Of a stretch of 64,000 nt of DNA, positions 38,024 to 48,700 are shown piece by piece (the first letter of the stretch is position 1; each line of letters opens with the position of its first letter). The stretch covers positions 62,001 to 126,000 of the forward strand of contig NZ_RQFK01000028.1 of NCBI RefSeq assembly GCF_004770765.1. Reading direction: 5' to 3'. Source of the DNA: Leptospira noumeaensis. GTDB lineage: Bacteria > Spirochaetota > Leptospiria > Leptospirales > Leptospiraceae. A model generated the notes under the pieces. It did no database searches. It had not been told where the DNA came from and saw only the letters and a list, made by a program, of their open reading frames with translations. Made by a program: the position numbers and the translations under genes.

Positions 38024-38726
38024 GTTAATTTTAAGTTTCTGCCTATTATTCGCGAATCCAATATTTTCCGAATCTACTTGGCAAAATGGATATATTAATT
38101 TGAAAGACGGTTATCAGATAAATGCGGAATATTCACATGAGACTGGCGGAAATTATTATCTAAGACAGGGCAAAAACGGACATGTTATTGATAAGAATAA
38201 AGTGATATCGATTGTTGATAAGGAATATGTTGAATTAATATCCAACTCATCACCTACTCGAAGTTTAATAGAGAGTGTTTTTTACTTTCAAAGTGGTTCA
38301 ACTTATACCAACATAAGTTATGAGTCTAAAAAGAAAAACGACTTGTGGGCTTTTGGAATTAAATCGGTGTCTTTCGCAAGCATGGCATTCTTTTTTAGTG
38401 AAGCTATCTCTAGCCAAAGGAGAGTTCAAAATTCTACATATCTTTTGGATTATGATAAATCGAGGGCAAAATTTCTTAATGCAAGGGAAAACTTTACCTA
38501 TTCCATTGCACTATTCTTCTTTATAACCGCATATTACGCAATAGATGCTTATGTAAATTTTGATACGGATTCAATTGGAGAAAAAACAAATACTTTTAAG
38601 GCGAAAGAAATACGTTTAGAAGAATATTTGAGATTACAATATCCAGAATCTAAAAGTGGCATTAATTTTGAAAAAAATATTCCTACATTAGTTTCTTATG
38701 AAAAAAGCTATAATTTTAATTTTTAG
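38001..38726 (+). CDS. Exported membrane protein of unknown function
   Basis: Start taken at 38001 (38000 overlaps an adjacent ATG at 37998), overlapping the previous gene by about 23 bp; this puts a signal-like sequence at the N-terminus (LNGKLILSFCLLFANPIFS). The 241-residue product has a predicted exported N-terminal domain with repeated Gly/Tyr-rich strands and two hydrophobic segments near the middle (about 110-130 and 155-175). No family recognised. It overlaps the next gene by 29 bp, so translation is tightly linked. Confidence 0.6.
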   Translation: MKALLNGKLILSFCLLFANPIFSESTWQNGYINLKDGYQINAEYSHETGGNYYLRQGKNGHVIDKNKVISIVDKEYVELISNSSPTRSLIESVFYFQSGSTYTNISYESKKKNDLWAFGIKSVSFASMAFFFSEAISSQRRVQNSTYLLDYDKSRAKFLNARENFTYSIALFFFITAYYAIDAYVNFDTDSIGEKTNTFKAKEIRLEEYLRLQYPESKSGINFEKNIPTLVSYEKSYNFNF

Positions 38727-39282
38727 CATTTTTATATCATGTATCAGAGAGTCTGGACCTTCTTTGGAAAAATCTACATTATTATTCGGTTTTATATATT
38801 CAAACCTAGAAGGCTGTAGATTTCTTTCAAGAAACTCTAACTCAGACAATGAATACTGTTCTGCAGTAAAATTTGGGGATTGTACTGTAGATAGACAAGA
38901 AATTTTAAATAAGAATAGAACAACCAAGTTCATCAAAGGACTTGAGAATTTGGCTTTGACAATCAATCAATGTACTATTGATGCCTATAATGAAATTCAG
39001 TATATTAAATCTTTAGGTGAATACACAGATCCATACATCGCAAAAAAAAATGAGTCCCCAAATTTAAATTCTTATTCGCCTAATTTAAATTGTGCTGGAT
39101 TTCAAATTACCAACAAAATGACTAATTCCGAACTAGAATATTTGTATGATGTTAATATTTACCTGGCTATTTTTGCACAAAACAGTAACTGTAGTTTATT
39201 GATCCCTCTTTCTGATGTTGAAAGATTGTTTGTAATTAATTACAAAAAAGGTGAAAAATTAATTTTTACAACAAGATTGTAA
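38698..39282 (+). CDS. Putative lipoprotein, last gene of SGNH operon
   Basis: A 194-residue product with a short signal and probable lipidation at Cys15 (SIFISC). The rest is hydrophilic with about six Cys, and the C-terminus is more strand-like (LLIPLSDVERLFVINYKKGEKLIF). The start lies within the last 29 bp of the preceding gene. A similar protein family is not known to me. After it the DNA carries no gene until a decayed one at 39456. Confidence 0.65.
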   Translation: MKKAIILIFSIFISCIRESGPSLEKSTLLFGFIYSNLEGCRFLSRNSNSDNEYCSAVKFGDCTVDRQEILNKNRTTKFIKGLENLALTINQCTIDAYNEIQYIKSLGEYTDPYIAKKNESPNLNSYSPNLNCAGFQITNKMTNSELEYLYDVNIYLAIFAQNSNCSLLIPLSDVERLFVINYKKGEKLIFTTRL

Positions 39283-39455
39283 ACTACTAATTCGGATTTG
39301 CATCGTCAGTTTACCAACATTGTTCAAAAATAATATTATAAAAAAAACTAGAATCGGGAAAAAAGGATCTGCAACGAACAGGCCTCAATAACGGCACTTT
39401 GGATATATTTATAGTATCGAAGGAGGCCAGATAGACAATTGAAGGAGAAATCTTT

Positions 39456-39905
39456 ATGGGATACGTAATTTATATATCAGTCGTTATGTTGGTTGCTCCT
39501 ATTTGTTGTATATTAGGAGAAATCTATTTTCGTTCCAGACAAACCAAGGTTTTGGATATCACATGGAAGTGACTCCTATTCTGGGCGATCGGGATCCGAC
39601 TCGCAAGCGCAGGGATCAGCCAGGTAATAAATCCCACATTTACAGCAGGAATTTTACAATTAAGTGAATCCGTCCATATCATCATCAGAGAATTAGGATT
39701 TGCGAATTTACTTATGGGAGGACTCGCCGTCTTATAGTTATTTTTTCCATCCCTGCGACTTGCGGCAACCATGGGCGGACTTTATCTGGGAGCGGCAGGT
39801 TTACTGCACATCATTCGCGGAATTGATTATGTCAACTTCAAAGAAGCCACTGCATTAATCTCTGATATTTGGGCACTATTCATTGTTCTCGCAAATTATT
39901 TATAG
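39456..39905 (+). pseudogene. Decayed small multi-helix membrane protein (two in-frame stops)
   Basis: From an ATG with an excellent AAGGAGA ribosome binding site, one reading frame runs 149 codons to TAG at 39903-39905, interrupted by TGA at 39570 (codon 39, after ITWK) and TAG at 39735 (codon 94). No frameshift is present, and the rest reads as a plausible four-helix membrane protein (for example LAATMGGLYLGAAGLLHIIRG), similar in style to DUF6790 proteins. It looks like a recently inactivated gene, or a sequencing error at two sites. The DUF name is a guess. Confidence 0.7.
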
Positions 39906-40069
39906 CATTTGATGAATTACCTTAAAACAAAACATAACTAAGTTTTGTGCCTTAGTACAGAATCTAACTTTTTATCAAAACCACGGAACAAGTGTTATTT
40001 TAAATTCGAACGAATCCATCGAAAAAATATGATTGATTCATTTGTTTAATGGATGATCATCATACTCAA

Positions 40070-40411
40070 ATGAAACGGAACACCATCTTATTTCTGTTTT
40101 GCTTTCAAAACTGTATTGCAGGCCCTAGTTTTCATGGATTCGGGAATATGAGTTCTGCAAGTCACCGAAACCGAGTCTATTATGATGAAAAAACTGGAAA
40201 CTTTGAAACGATTGCCAATTTCAGAGGGAACATTGTCAAATTAGGAACAGTTGTTCCAGAACAAACAAAAAATTTAGATCCCAAACTAAAGAAAAAGAGA
40301 ATTTGCGAAACAACTGATGTCGATTTGATCAAAATTTTTGACCTAATTGATGAGAATACAATTGTATCAGTTTACGAATCTTCTGGATTTATATGCATCG
40401 AATATTATTAA
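40070..40411 (+). CDS. Small exported protein
   Basis: The ATG at 40070 is taken because it opens a signal-like sequence (MKRNTILFLFCFQNCIAG); an in-frame ATG at 40049 would add seven hydrophilic residues. The 113-residue product could be a lipoprotein (Cys15) or cleaved after IAG. The mature part has NRVYYDEKTGNFETIANF and one CETTD. No family recognised and no convincing ribosome binding site. It overlaps the next gene by 19 bp. Confidence 0.5.
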   Translation: MKRNTILFLFCFQNCIAGPSFHGFGNMSSASHRNRVYYDEKTGNFETIANFRGNIVKLGTVVPEQTKNLDPKLKKKRICETTDVDLIKIFDLIDENTIVSVYESSGFICIEYY

Positions 40412-41457
40412 TCCTGTTTATTGGTTTTTCTGTCGGCTGTACAAACCACAGATCCTATAGGCAAATCACTTTTGAAAAAAAAGATTACCAAACAAACAAA
40501 CGCCTACCATTCATTGGAACTACCTGCTCCCCTGGACTCTTTTTTCCAAATAAACTAAATAATCATTACTCACTGATCCAAATTTGGGAAGATGGAGAAT
40601 ATAGAATTTCCAACTTATCGAAAGAACCATTTGATGCGATTGAAGATCTAAGAATTTACCATTCACCTGACTACATCTGGATGTTTTCCTTTATACCATT
40701 TTTTAGCAAATACGATTGCGACGAATACCATGTCACTGGGTATCTTCTGTATTTTGATGAAATTACAAAACAAAAGTTAAATGCAAAAATACAAACAGAG
40801 AGAACAAAAAAAATACCAGACCTACCGATGATGGTAGTTAGAGAATATCTTTTGATGGATTCAGACACTCTTTTACAAAAAAAAGATAAACAAAGAGAAA
40901 TAGAAAGTTTAACCAAATCAAAAAATCGTAGAGAAACCTTCCAACTTCCAAAAATCTGGGATCCAAAACCCAAATCAGAAATTGTTAATTTAACTAACGA
41001 AAAACTGATCGATAACTGTTTAGAATTTCCTTATGAATGTGTGACAGATTCCAATTACATGGGCGAAATTCGAAATAGAAACCAAAAGAGTCTGAAAGAA
41101 AATCCCAACCTTTCCGATTTTTCTTCTTCTCTTTCATCTAAAATACAAAACACATCCAATCAAATTTATTTCGGCTGTTACTGTCGAAAGAATCCAGACC
41201 TAACCATTTACAGTAATTGTCCTATTGATCAATTTGGTTTGGATTCAATTTGTAAAAATAAAAACGATTGTTTAGAAAAAACAAGTGATGGGAATAAACA
41301 ACTTTGTCATAGAAATTTCAAAGCAGATTTATCCAATCTTATGAAAACCAAAGAGTCAAAAGACACAATCCACAAAGAAAAAGATAATTTCGACAGAATG
41401 ATTTTTTATACAAAAAAATTATGGGCCCTTGAGATTTTAAAGGAATTAAACGAATGA
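40393..41457 (+). CDS. Putative lipoprotein of unknown function
   Basis: A 354-residue protein with a signal peptide and probable lipidation at Cys16 (IGFSVGC). The mature part is mainly polar, with a Lys/Glu-rich middle and a Cys-rich stretch (FGCYCRKNPDLTIYSNC, then DSICKNKNDC) in the last third that suggests a disulfide-bonded fold. Family unknown. It starts inside the previous gene (19-bp overlap) and ends 212 bp before the trehalose genes. Confidence 0.62.
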   Translation: MHRILLILFIGFSVGCTNHRSYRQITFEKKDYQTNKRLPFIGTTCSPGLFFPNKLNNHYSLIQIWEDGEYRISNLSKEPFDAIEDLRIYHSPDYIWMFSFIPFFSKYDCDEYHVTGYLLYFDEITKQKLNAKIQTERTKKIPDLPMMVVREYLLMDSDTLLQKKDKQREIESLTKSKNRRETFQLPKIWDPKPKSEIVNLTNEKLIDNCLEFPYECVTDSNYMGEIRNRNQKSLKENPNLSDFSSSLSSKIQNTSNQIYFGCYCRKNPDLTIYSNCPIDQFGLDSICKNKNDCLEKTSDGNKQLCHRNFKADLSNLMKTKESKDTIHKEKDNFDRMIFYTKKLWALEILKELNE

Positions 41458-41557
41458 ACGTAAAAGAACACTAAACAAATCATTTGGGTAATTTCTATAC
41501 TTGGTTGGTTGGCGAATAAAAAAAATTAACATTCGAATTGTAAAACAGTCTAAATAG

Positions 41558-41587
41558 TTTACACAAATCATTTTACTAAAATAATAT
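41558..41587 (+). promoter_or_regulatory. Possible promoter for the trehalose operon
   Basis: TTTACA (41558-41563) is followed after 18 bp by TAATAT (41582-41587), about 80 bp before the trehalose synthase start. Both boxes are imperfect and the AT-rich context makes chance matches likely. Confidence 0.3.
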
Positions 41588-41669
41588 TAATATATAACAA
41601 CATACCGATTGTTGTATTTTTTTCACATAAATCCCTTGCAATGATCTTTCTAAATGTTTTCCTTGTAGC

Positions 41670-43844
41670 ATGAGATTGATACTTGTATCCAACAGGTTAC
41701 CAGTCCAATGGGATGGAACACCTAACGTAGGTGGTTTAGCCACCGGGCTTTCTAGTTTTTTATCACAGTGGAAATCAGAAGGAAATGAAATTATATGGGT
41801 AGGCTGGCCAGGTAAATCCATACCAGAAAAAGAACAATCAACCTATGCGGAAGTCATGAAAAAGGAACATGGCACCGTTCCCGTATTCTTAAAACAAAAG
41901 TTAGCTGATTCTTTTTACAATGGATTCTGTAACAAAACCCTTTGGCCTTTATTCCATTACTTCACTGCACACTGCGAATATTTAGATACTACTTTTGATT
42001 CCTATGAAGAAGCCAATAATGAATTCGCTAAATCAGTAGCAAAAGTTTACCAACAAGGAGATTGGGTTTGGATACACGACTACCACCTTTTTTTATTACC
42101 AGGAATTTTAAGAAACTTATATCCCAATATTTTAATTTCTTTTTTTCTGCATATTCCCTTTCCTACATTTGAAATTTTCCGTTTATTACCCGAAAGGTTC
42201 CGCACCAAAATCTTAACAGGAGTTTTAGGAGCCGATTTAATTGGTTTTCACACGCAAAGTTATACACAATATTTTTTAAGAACTTTACTACGATGTTTAG
42301 GAATCGAAAACGAAAGAGGGATCATTTACCATCAAAATCACATAACAAAAACAGGTGCTTTCCCAATGGGGATCAATGTAAAACAATTTTCCGACTATGC
42401 AAAATCTGAAGAATGTCGGGATATAGCATCAACCTTCAATAAAAACCATAAAGATCTCAAACAAATTCTTTCCGTAGATCGACTAGACTACACCAAAGGT
42501 GTATTGCAAAGGCTGAATGCTTTTGAACTATTTTTAAAACAAAATCCTCTATGGATCAAAAAATGTAAGTTAGTATTAGTACTTGTTCCATCAAGAACCG
42601 ATGTATCGAGTTATCAATCCATGAAAAGAGCTATTGATGAAAAAGTAGGATCGATTAATGGAAGTTTTGGAACACTAGACTGGACTCCTATTTTATACCA
42701 ATACAAAGGTTTCCCCTTCGAAGAATTGGTCCCTTTATATTGCAACACTCATGTAATGCTCGTTACCCCATTTCGCGATGGAATGAACTTAGTAGCAAAA
42801 GAATTTTTGGTTTCTCAAACAAACGGGATGTTGGTCTTAAGCGAAATGGCCGGAGCATCAGCAGAACTACCGGAAGCAATTTTAGTAAACCCAAATGATT
42901 TATCAGGAATGGCAGATTCAATCAAAGAAGCAATCGAAATGGATGAAAAAGAAATTCAATTTCGAAACCAGGTGATGATCACTCGCCTTTCAGAAAACAC
43001 GGTCAACGATTGGGCTAAAAGAATCTTTGCAGATACAGAAGATACCTCTAAAAAGAATTTAGCATTCCAAACAAAATCAGTATCACCAAATTCTGAAATT
43101 TTATTACCACCCAAAGACAAACCAATTTTTATTATCTTTGATTACGATGGGACACTTGTTCCCTTCGAAACATTACCACACTTGGCGATTCCAAGTCAGG
43201 AGCTACTGAATTCTTTTAAGGAAATGTTAAAAATTCCAAATCTATCCATCGCCATCATCAGCGGCAGAGATAAATCGTTTCTAGAAAAAACTTTTCACAC
43301 GCTTCCGATACATCTCGTAGCTGAACATGGTGCCTGGCATAAACCACCTTACGGATCCAAGTGGAATTCTCTATTTACTTCTAATGTAGATTGGAAATTA
43401 CAAATCAAAGACCATTTAAATGAATTTACAAAAAGAGTTCCTGGATCCTTTACCGAAGAAAAAGAATTTTCTTTAGTTTGGCATTTTCGGAATGCAGACC
43501 CTGACATTGGCCTCAATGCCGCAAGAGAGATGTTAGATGAGTTATCTCAAATTTCTTCCAATAGTGGATTTTTTGTCCAGAGGGGAAATAAAATTATAGA
43601 AGTAAGGGAATATGGAACCGGCAAAGGGAAAGCCGCTTCAAAAATAGTTCCTCAGTCTGAATTAAGTTTATTTGTGTTTGGTGATGACACAACAGACGAA
43701 GACATGTTTCGAGAATTACCAGAATCTGCATTTACTATTAAAATTGGGAAATCAGAAACAATGGCAAAATACCGATTCAAAAACCCGGAAGAAGTCCACT
43801 CTTGGATTCAAAATTTAATTTCCCACTTGAAAAAGGAAAACTGA
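41670..43844 (+). CDS. otsAB: Bifunctional trehalose-6-phosphate synthase/phosphatase
   Basis: One 724-residue chain joins both steps of the OtsAB route. The N-terminal GT20 domain (about 1-465) begins LILVSNRLPVQWD with GGLATGLSSFL next, and contains VWIHDYHLFLLP, SVDRLDYTKGV and FRDGMNLVAKEFL, which bind UDP-glucose and glucose-6-phosphate. The C-terminal HAD-type phosphatase (about 485-720) has FDYDGTL with nucleophile Asp491, SGRDKSFLE, AEHGAW, GKGKAASKI and GDDTTDEDMF. The product is trehalose, an osmo- and desiccation protectant. Its TGA overlaps the ATG of the GH15 gene, so expression is coupled. Confidence 0.94.
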   Translation: MRLILVSNRLPVQWDGTPNVGGLATGLSSFLSQWKSEGNEIIWVGWPGKSIPEKEQSTYAEVMKKEHGTVPVFLKQKLADSFYNGFCNKTLWPLFHYFTAHCEYLDTTFDSYEEANNEFAKSVAKVYQQGDWVWIHDYHLFLLPGILRNLYPNILISFFLHIPFPTFEIFRLLPERFRTKILTGVLGADLIGFHTQSYTQYFLRTLLRCLGIENERGIIYHQNHITKTGAFPMGINVKQFSDYAKSEECRDIASTFNKNHKDLKQILSVDRLDYTKGVLQRLNAFELFLKQNPLWIKKCKLVLVLVPSRTDVSSYQSMKRAIDEKVGSINGSFGTLDWTPILYQYKGFPFEELVPLYCNTHVMLVTPFRDGMNLVAKEFLVSQTNGMLVLSEMAGASAELPEAILVNPNDLSGMADSIKEAIEMDEKEIQFRNQVMITRLSENTVNDWAKRIFADTEDTSKKNLAFQTKSVSPNSEILLPPKDKPIFIIFDYDGTLVPFETLPHLAIPSQELLNSFKEMLKIPNLSIAIISGRDKSFLEKTFHTLPIHLVAEHGAWHKPPYGSKWNSLFTSNVDWKLQIKDHLNEFTKRVPGSFTEEKEFSLVWHFRNADPDIGLNAAREMLDELSQISSNSGFFVQRGNKIIEVREYGTGKGKAASKIVPQSELSLFVFGDDTTDEDMFRELPESAFTIKIGKSETMAKYRFKNPEEVHSWIQNLISHLKKEN

Positions 43845-45622
43845 TGGAACCACATAAATACAATCTTGGAATTATCGGCAATGGGAGTTATATCGCCCAC
43901 ATCAATACCAAAGCAGAAATAGTTTGGTTGTGTTGGCCTAATTTCGATAGTTCTCCAATTTTTGGTGATTTAATTGATCAGAGTTGTGGATCTTTCTCAC
44001 TGATTCCTCAATCGAAGATTATTTCGCATTCACAATCTTATTTAGAAAATACAAACATACTTCGTACAGATATAGTTACAGAAACCGGTTCATTCGCAGT
44101 CATTGATTTCGCACCTAGATATTACAAAAACGGTGTGTTACATTACGAAAGAAATTTGTATCGGAAAATCATTCCAATAAATGGGAATATAAAAATTAAA
44201 ATATCAATAAATCCTACATATTCTTATGGCAGTGAAATTTTACGACCAAGAGTTGTATCAAACCAAATTCAATACGAATCTTCTGAATTCAAAATTAAAT
44301 TATTAACAAACGTCTCGGTAAACCAAATCCTCAAAGGAAACTCTTTCCAACTAAACCAGACATTGTATCTGGGTTTATTTGAATCAGTCCCAGAAGAAAT
44401 CATTTTGAATGAATGGATTGAATCAGAATTCATAAAAACAAAAAACTACTGGCAAAACTGGGTCAAACACTGTACGATTCCGAATTTTGCGCAAAAACAA
44501 CAAATTCGTTCTGCACTTTGTTTAAAACTCCATCAGTTCCAAGAAACAGGAGCGATCATTGCGGCTTCCACTACAAGTTTACCTGAAGCTCCTAAGTCAG
44601 GTCGCAATTGGGATTATCGTTTCTGTTGGTTACGCGATGGTTTTTATACCCTACTCGCACTCACGAATCTCGGTCAATTTGAAGAATTGGAAAGATATTC
44701 ACAATACATTAGCAATCTAACACCTACAAAAGAAGGAAGATTCCAACCATTATATAGTATATTTGGAGAATCCCTACTAGAAGAAAAGATTTTAGAGTTG
44801 GATGGATATTTAAAAAATGGACCAGTCCGTATTGGCAACTCTGCATATACGCATAAACAAAACGATGCTTACGGACAAATTTTGTTATCTTTACTCCCCC
44901 TATACTTAGATGAACGGATTCCTGAAAAAAATAGATTCCATAATCTAAACTTAGTAAAAAGCATTTTAGAACAAATTGAATTGACCATGGATGAGCCCGA
45001 TGCAGGCCTTTGGGAATTTCGTAATTTTTCACAAAAACATTGTTATACGTTTTTATTTCATTGGATAGGTGCAAAAGCAGCAAGAGAAATTGCTATTCAA
45101 CTAGGTCAGGATGAAATATTAAATAAAACCGAAGTTTTAATGAAAAAAGCCGAAAAAAATATAGAAGCTTGTTACGATGAAGAACTCGGTTGTTATACGC
45201 AAGCACAAGGGAAAAAAGATTTGGATGCAAGTTTACTCCAACTCATCACTCTTGGTTACCTAGATCCAAAAACTGAGAAAGCGAAATCTCATATTAGAGC
45301 GATTGAAAATTCTTTAAAATCAGAAAATGGATTCATGTATCGATATCTTCATCAAGATGATTTTGGTAAACCGGAAACGACATTTTTGGTTTGTACATTT
45401 TGGTATATCGAAGCACTGGCTTGTATGGATCGCGTTGATGAGGCTGTTGCATTATTTGAATATGTTTGCGAACATTCTAACCATCTAGGATTATTTAGTG
45501 AAGACTTAGAATCGAAAACGGGAGGCCAGTGGGGCAATTTCCCTCAGACCTATAGTCATGTAGGACTCGTAAATGCAGCACAAAAAATTTCCGAAAAGAA
45601 GTCTAAAAGTTTGTTCTGGTAA
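43844..45622 (+). CDS. Glycoside hydrolase family 15 protein (probable trehalase or glucoamylase-like)
   Basis: Starting at the ATG that overlaps the otsAB stop, it has 592 residues. The N-terminal beta domain (GIIGNGSYIAHINTKAEIVWLCWP, like GDG-x-x-A-L-V) precedes an alpha/alpha barrel with NWDYRFCWLRDGFYTLLAL, AGLWEFR with the presumed acid Glu391, FSEDLE with the presumed base Glu553, and GNFPQTYSHVGLVNAA. These are the marks of bacterial GH15 enzymes, of which the mycobacterial type is a trehalase. With no secretion signal it is cytosolic. Its location next to otsAB favours trehalose as substrate. Confidence 0.88.
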   Translation: MEPHKYNLGIIGNGSYIAHINTKAEIVWLCWPNFDSSPIFGDLIDQSCGSFSLIPQSKIISHSQSYLENTNILRTDIVTETGSFAVIDFAPRYYKNGVLHYERNLYRKIIPINGNIKIKISINPTYSYGSEILRPRVVSNQIQYESSEFKIKLLTNVSVNQILKGNSFQLNQTLYLGLFESVPEEIILNEWIESEFIKTKNYWQNWVKHCTIPNFAQKQQIRSALCLKLHQFQETGAIIAASTTSLPEAPKSGRNWDYRFCWLRDGFYTLLALTNLGQFEELERYSQYISNLTPTKEGRFQPLYSIFGESLLEEKILELDGYLKNGPVRIGNSAYTHKQNDAYGQILLSLLPLYLDERIPEKNRFHNLNLVKSILEQIELTMDEPDAGLWEFRNFSQKHCYTFLFHWIGAKAAREIAIQLGQDEILNKTEVLMKKAEKNIEACYDEELGCYTQAQGKKDLDASLLQLITLGYLDPKTEKAKSHIRAIENSLKSENGFMYRYLHQDDFGKPETTFLVCTFWYIEALACMDRVDEAVALFEYVCEHSNHLGLFSEDLESKTGGQWGNFPQTYSHVGLVNAAQKISEKKSKSLFW

Positions 45623-45792
45623 TCGTTTAAAAGATAGCGGAATCCCTAACCTTATGATCTAAAATTCCCAACGTTACCTTTCCTTTCACGATCGAAACGA
45701 CATTCGAATCACTTCTATTTTTCTTTCCTTAAACTTCATTTTGTCTTGAATCATTCTAAAAATTCTCAAAAATTATAAAATCCAAGAATCTT

Positions 45793-48700
45793 ATGAAAAC
45801 TTACGAAGGTATTAGTTTAGAAGAGGCAATCCAGAAAATCGCTGAGCTGGAAAAAATCCTCGAAGAAAAAGAACAAAATACCTATAAGACCTTTTTTGAA
45901 CAAGATGAAGAAGCCATTGTCGTTTTTGATATCCAAAGCCGGTTGTTTACTGACTGCAATGCAAAACTAACAACCGTACTTGGATTTACAAAAGAAGAAT
46001 TCACAAAACTATCAGTAATGGATATCAGCCCGAAATACCAACCAAACGGGCAGTTGTCGGATTTTCTCGCAAAACATTATATTAGTGAAGGGTTCAGACA
46101 CGGAAGTATTCGGTTTGATTGGGTTCATTTAAACAATAAATCGGAAGAAGTTTTTTGTGAAGTGCGTTTATATAATTATACAACTGCAAATGGTGGAGCC
46201 TTTGCTAGAGCAGTAATCCAAAAAAAAGACCAAGTAGTTCAATTACAAAAAAAATTAGAGCAGAAGGAAAAACTTTTATCCAAAGTAACACAAACCCTTC
46301 CCGGAATCATTTATATCCAATCTATTGCGACAGATGAGTTTCTTTATTTAAACAATACATTGGAAACACAATTAGGTTATCAAGTTGGCTCCATTTTAAC
46401 ATTTGATTTTTTAATTAAAAATATTTTGTATCCGGATGATGTTCCACGAATCGAAGAACATGCGAAACGAATGTTAGCGGAAAAAAACACAGATATTTAT
46501 GAAATCGACTTCCGAGTATTCCACAAAAATGGGAATATCCATTGGCTTCGTGTTTGGGAAACAAACTTTTCTTTTAACGCCGAAGGAGTTCCTACCGAAG
46601 TATTGGGAATTGGTCAAGATATCACCAGCATCAAAAATATAGAATTTAATCTTAAAAAACAAAATGATCTGAGTGAAGAAATTCGCCGTACCTCAAAATC
46701 AGGAGTTTGGGAGTGGACAGTGAAAACAGACGAAATGTTCTGGACTCCCGATTTATATTTTTTATTAGATAATGATCCAAAACACGACAAACCAAACAAA
46801 GAAAATCTAATTGCATTTTTTACACCAGAAAATCGCCAAATCATTGCTAGTGCATTCAAACAAGCCGAACTAAATTTCGAACCATTTGACTTAGAATTAG
46901 AAATGATGGTCAAAACGAAATTTTGGGTTCGTATCCAAGGAAAAACAATTTTAGATGCCAATCAAGAAATCAAAATCATTGGAAGTATCGAAAACATAGA
47001 CGACTCTAAAAAGAAAAAAATCGAACTTCTAGATAACGAAAACCGATTTCATGAGGTGGCTGACCAAACGGGACTTATTATTTATGATTACGATGTAGGT
47101 TCAGGAAAAATTGTCTGGGACGGTGCCATTAAATCCGTATTAGGTTACGGGAAAGAAGAGTTCAACCAATTTGATATCGATGGATGGGAAAACCTACTCC
47201 ATGAAGAAGATCGTTTGCATACAATCCAGGCTCTCAAAGAATCCATTGCTACAAGGACTCCTTACCGAGCCTACTACCGAATTCGCAAAAAAGATGGAAG
47301 TTTTACTCCAATTGAAGAAAGAGGAGCATTTTTATCTACTGACTTCTCGGAGCCAGGCCGTCTAGTTGGTGTATTAGAAAACGTATCTGCAAAAGTAGAA
47401 TTTCTTAAAACCATAGAGACCAACGAAAAAAGATTTAGAAATTTTTACAATTTTGCAAGTGAAGCCATAGTCATCACCGAAGAAGACCAAATCATAGATG
47501 CAAACCTTGCTTTCCAAAAGTTATTCGGTTATGAAACATTTCATGAAATCACAATTTCTAGTTTGATTGGCGACCCTCTTTGGATGGGGTTGTCTTCTAA
47601 AGAAAAAACATTTTCTGCGGAAGGGCACAAAAAAGATGGTGTTTCGATTCCGCTCCAAATCAATCAAAAGGAAATAGGAGAAGGGAGATACCTCCTTTCT
47701 TTTATTGATCTAACCTCCATCAACGAAGCCGAATCCATTAAACGAGCATTAGATGATATTCAAAAAAGAAACGATCGTATCGTCACACAAAAAATCGAAC
47801 TTGAAAAAGCTCTCGATGAATTAAAACTCACACAATCACAACTCATTCTCAATGAAAAGATGGCCTCTCTTGGACAATTGATCGCAGGTATTGCCCATGA
47901 AGTCAATAATCCTTTAGGTGCAATCAAAGCATCTAGCGAACTGATCTTAAACAAAATCAAAGACCAAATCCCAAGGCAAAGTGAAATCATCCATTTCCTC
48001 AATCAAAAATCTCCAGAAATTAGAAAAACATATTTTGATTGGCTCTTAAAATCATTTAATACAAAAAACCACGTACACGGTTCTATTTCTAGAAAACAAA
48101 AACGAAGTTTGACTGTCCATTTGAACGAACTTGGCTGTAAATACTCCGAAGTCATCGCAGAAGAAGTAATCGATTTAGGAATCCAAGATTCTTTTTATAT
48201 AATCGAATCTCTGGCAAAAGAAGAAGACTTTTTAGTACTATTCAATTACGGACTTGATTATATCCAGGCAGCCCAATATTTAAATTCCACACTTGAATCC
48301 ATCCAACGTGTTTCCAAAATTTTATATGCACTAAAAAACTTTACCCACTTTGATAAACTAGGTGGAAAAGTAAAAGCCGATATCATTACAAATATAGAAA
48401 CCGTTTTAACACTTTATAACAACCAAATGAAAAATGGAATCACAGTGATCAGAGATTACCCAGAATCCATATCGCCTATTTACTGTTATCCTGATGATCT
48501 CATACAAGTTTGGACCAACTTAGTTTTTAATGCCATTCAAGCGATGAGCTATAAAGGCCAACTCAGCGTCCATGTGAGAGAAAAAGTATCAACAACCAAC
48601 CATATTCCTCTGGTAGAAGTGACTATTGAAGACAATGGCTGCGGGATTCCGGATGATATCAAAGAAAGGATATTTGAACCCTTTTTTACAACGAAGGAAC

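Noticed and set aside
39570..39572. UGA in the broken membrane-protein frame as a selenocysteine codon
   Set aside because: A second stop (TAG at 39735) interrupts the same frame, and no selenocysteine hairpin was seen after the TGA, so decay explains both.
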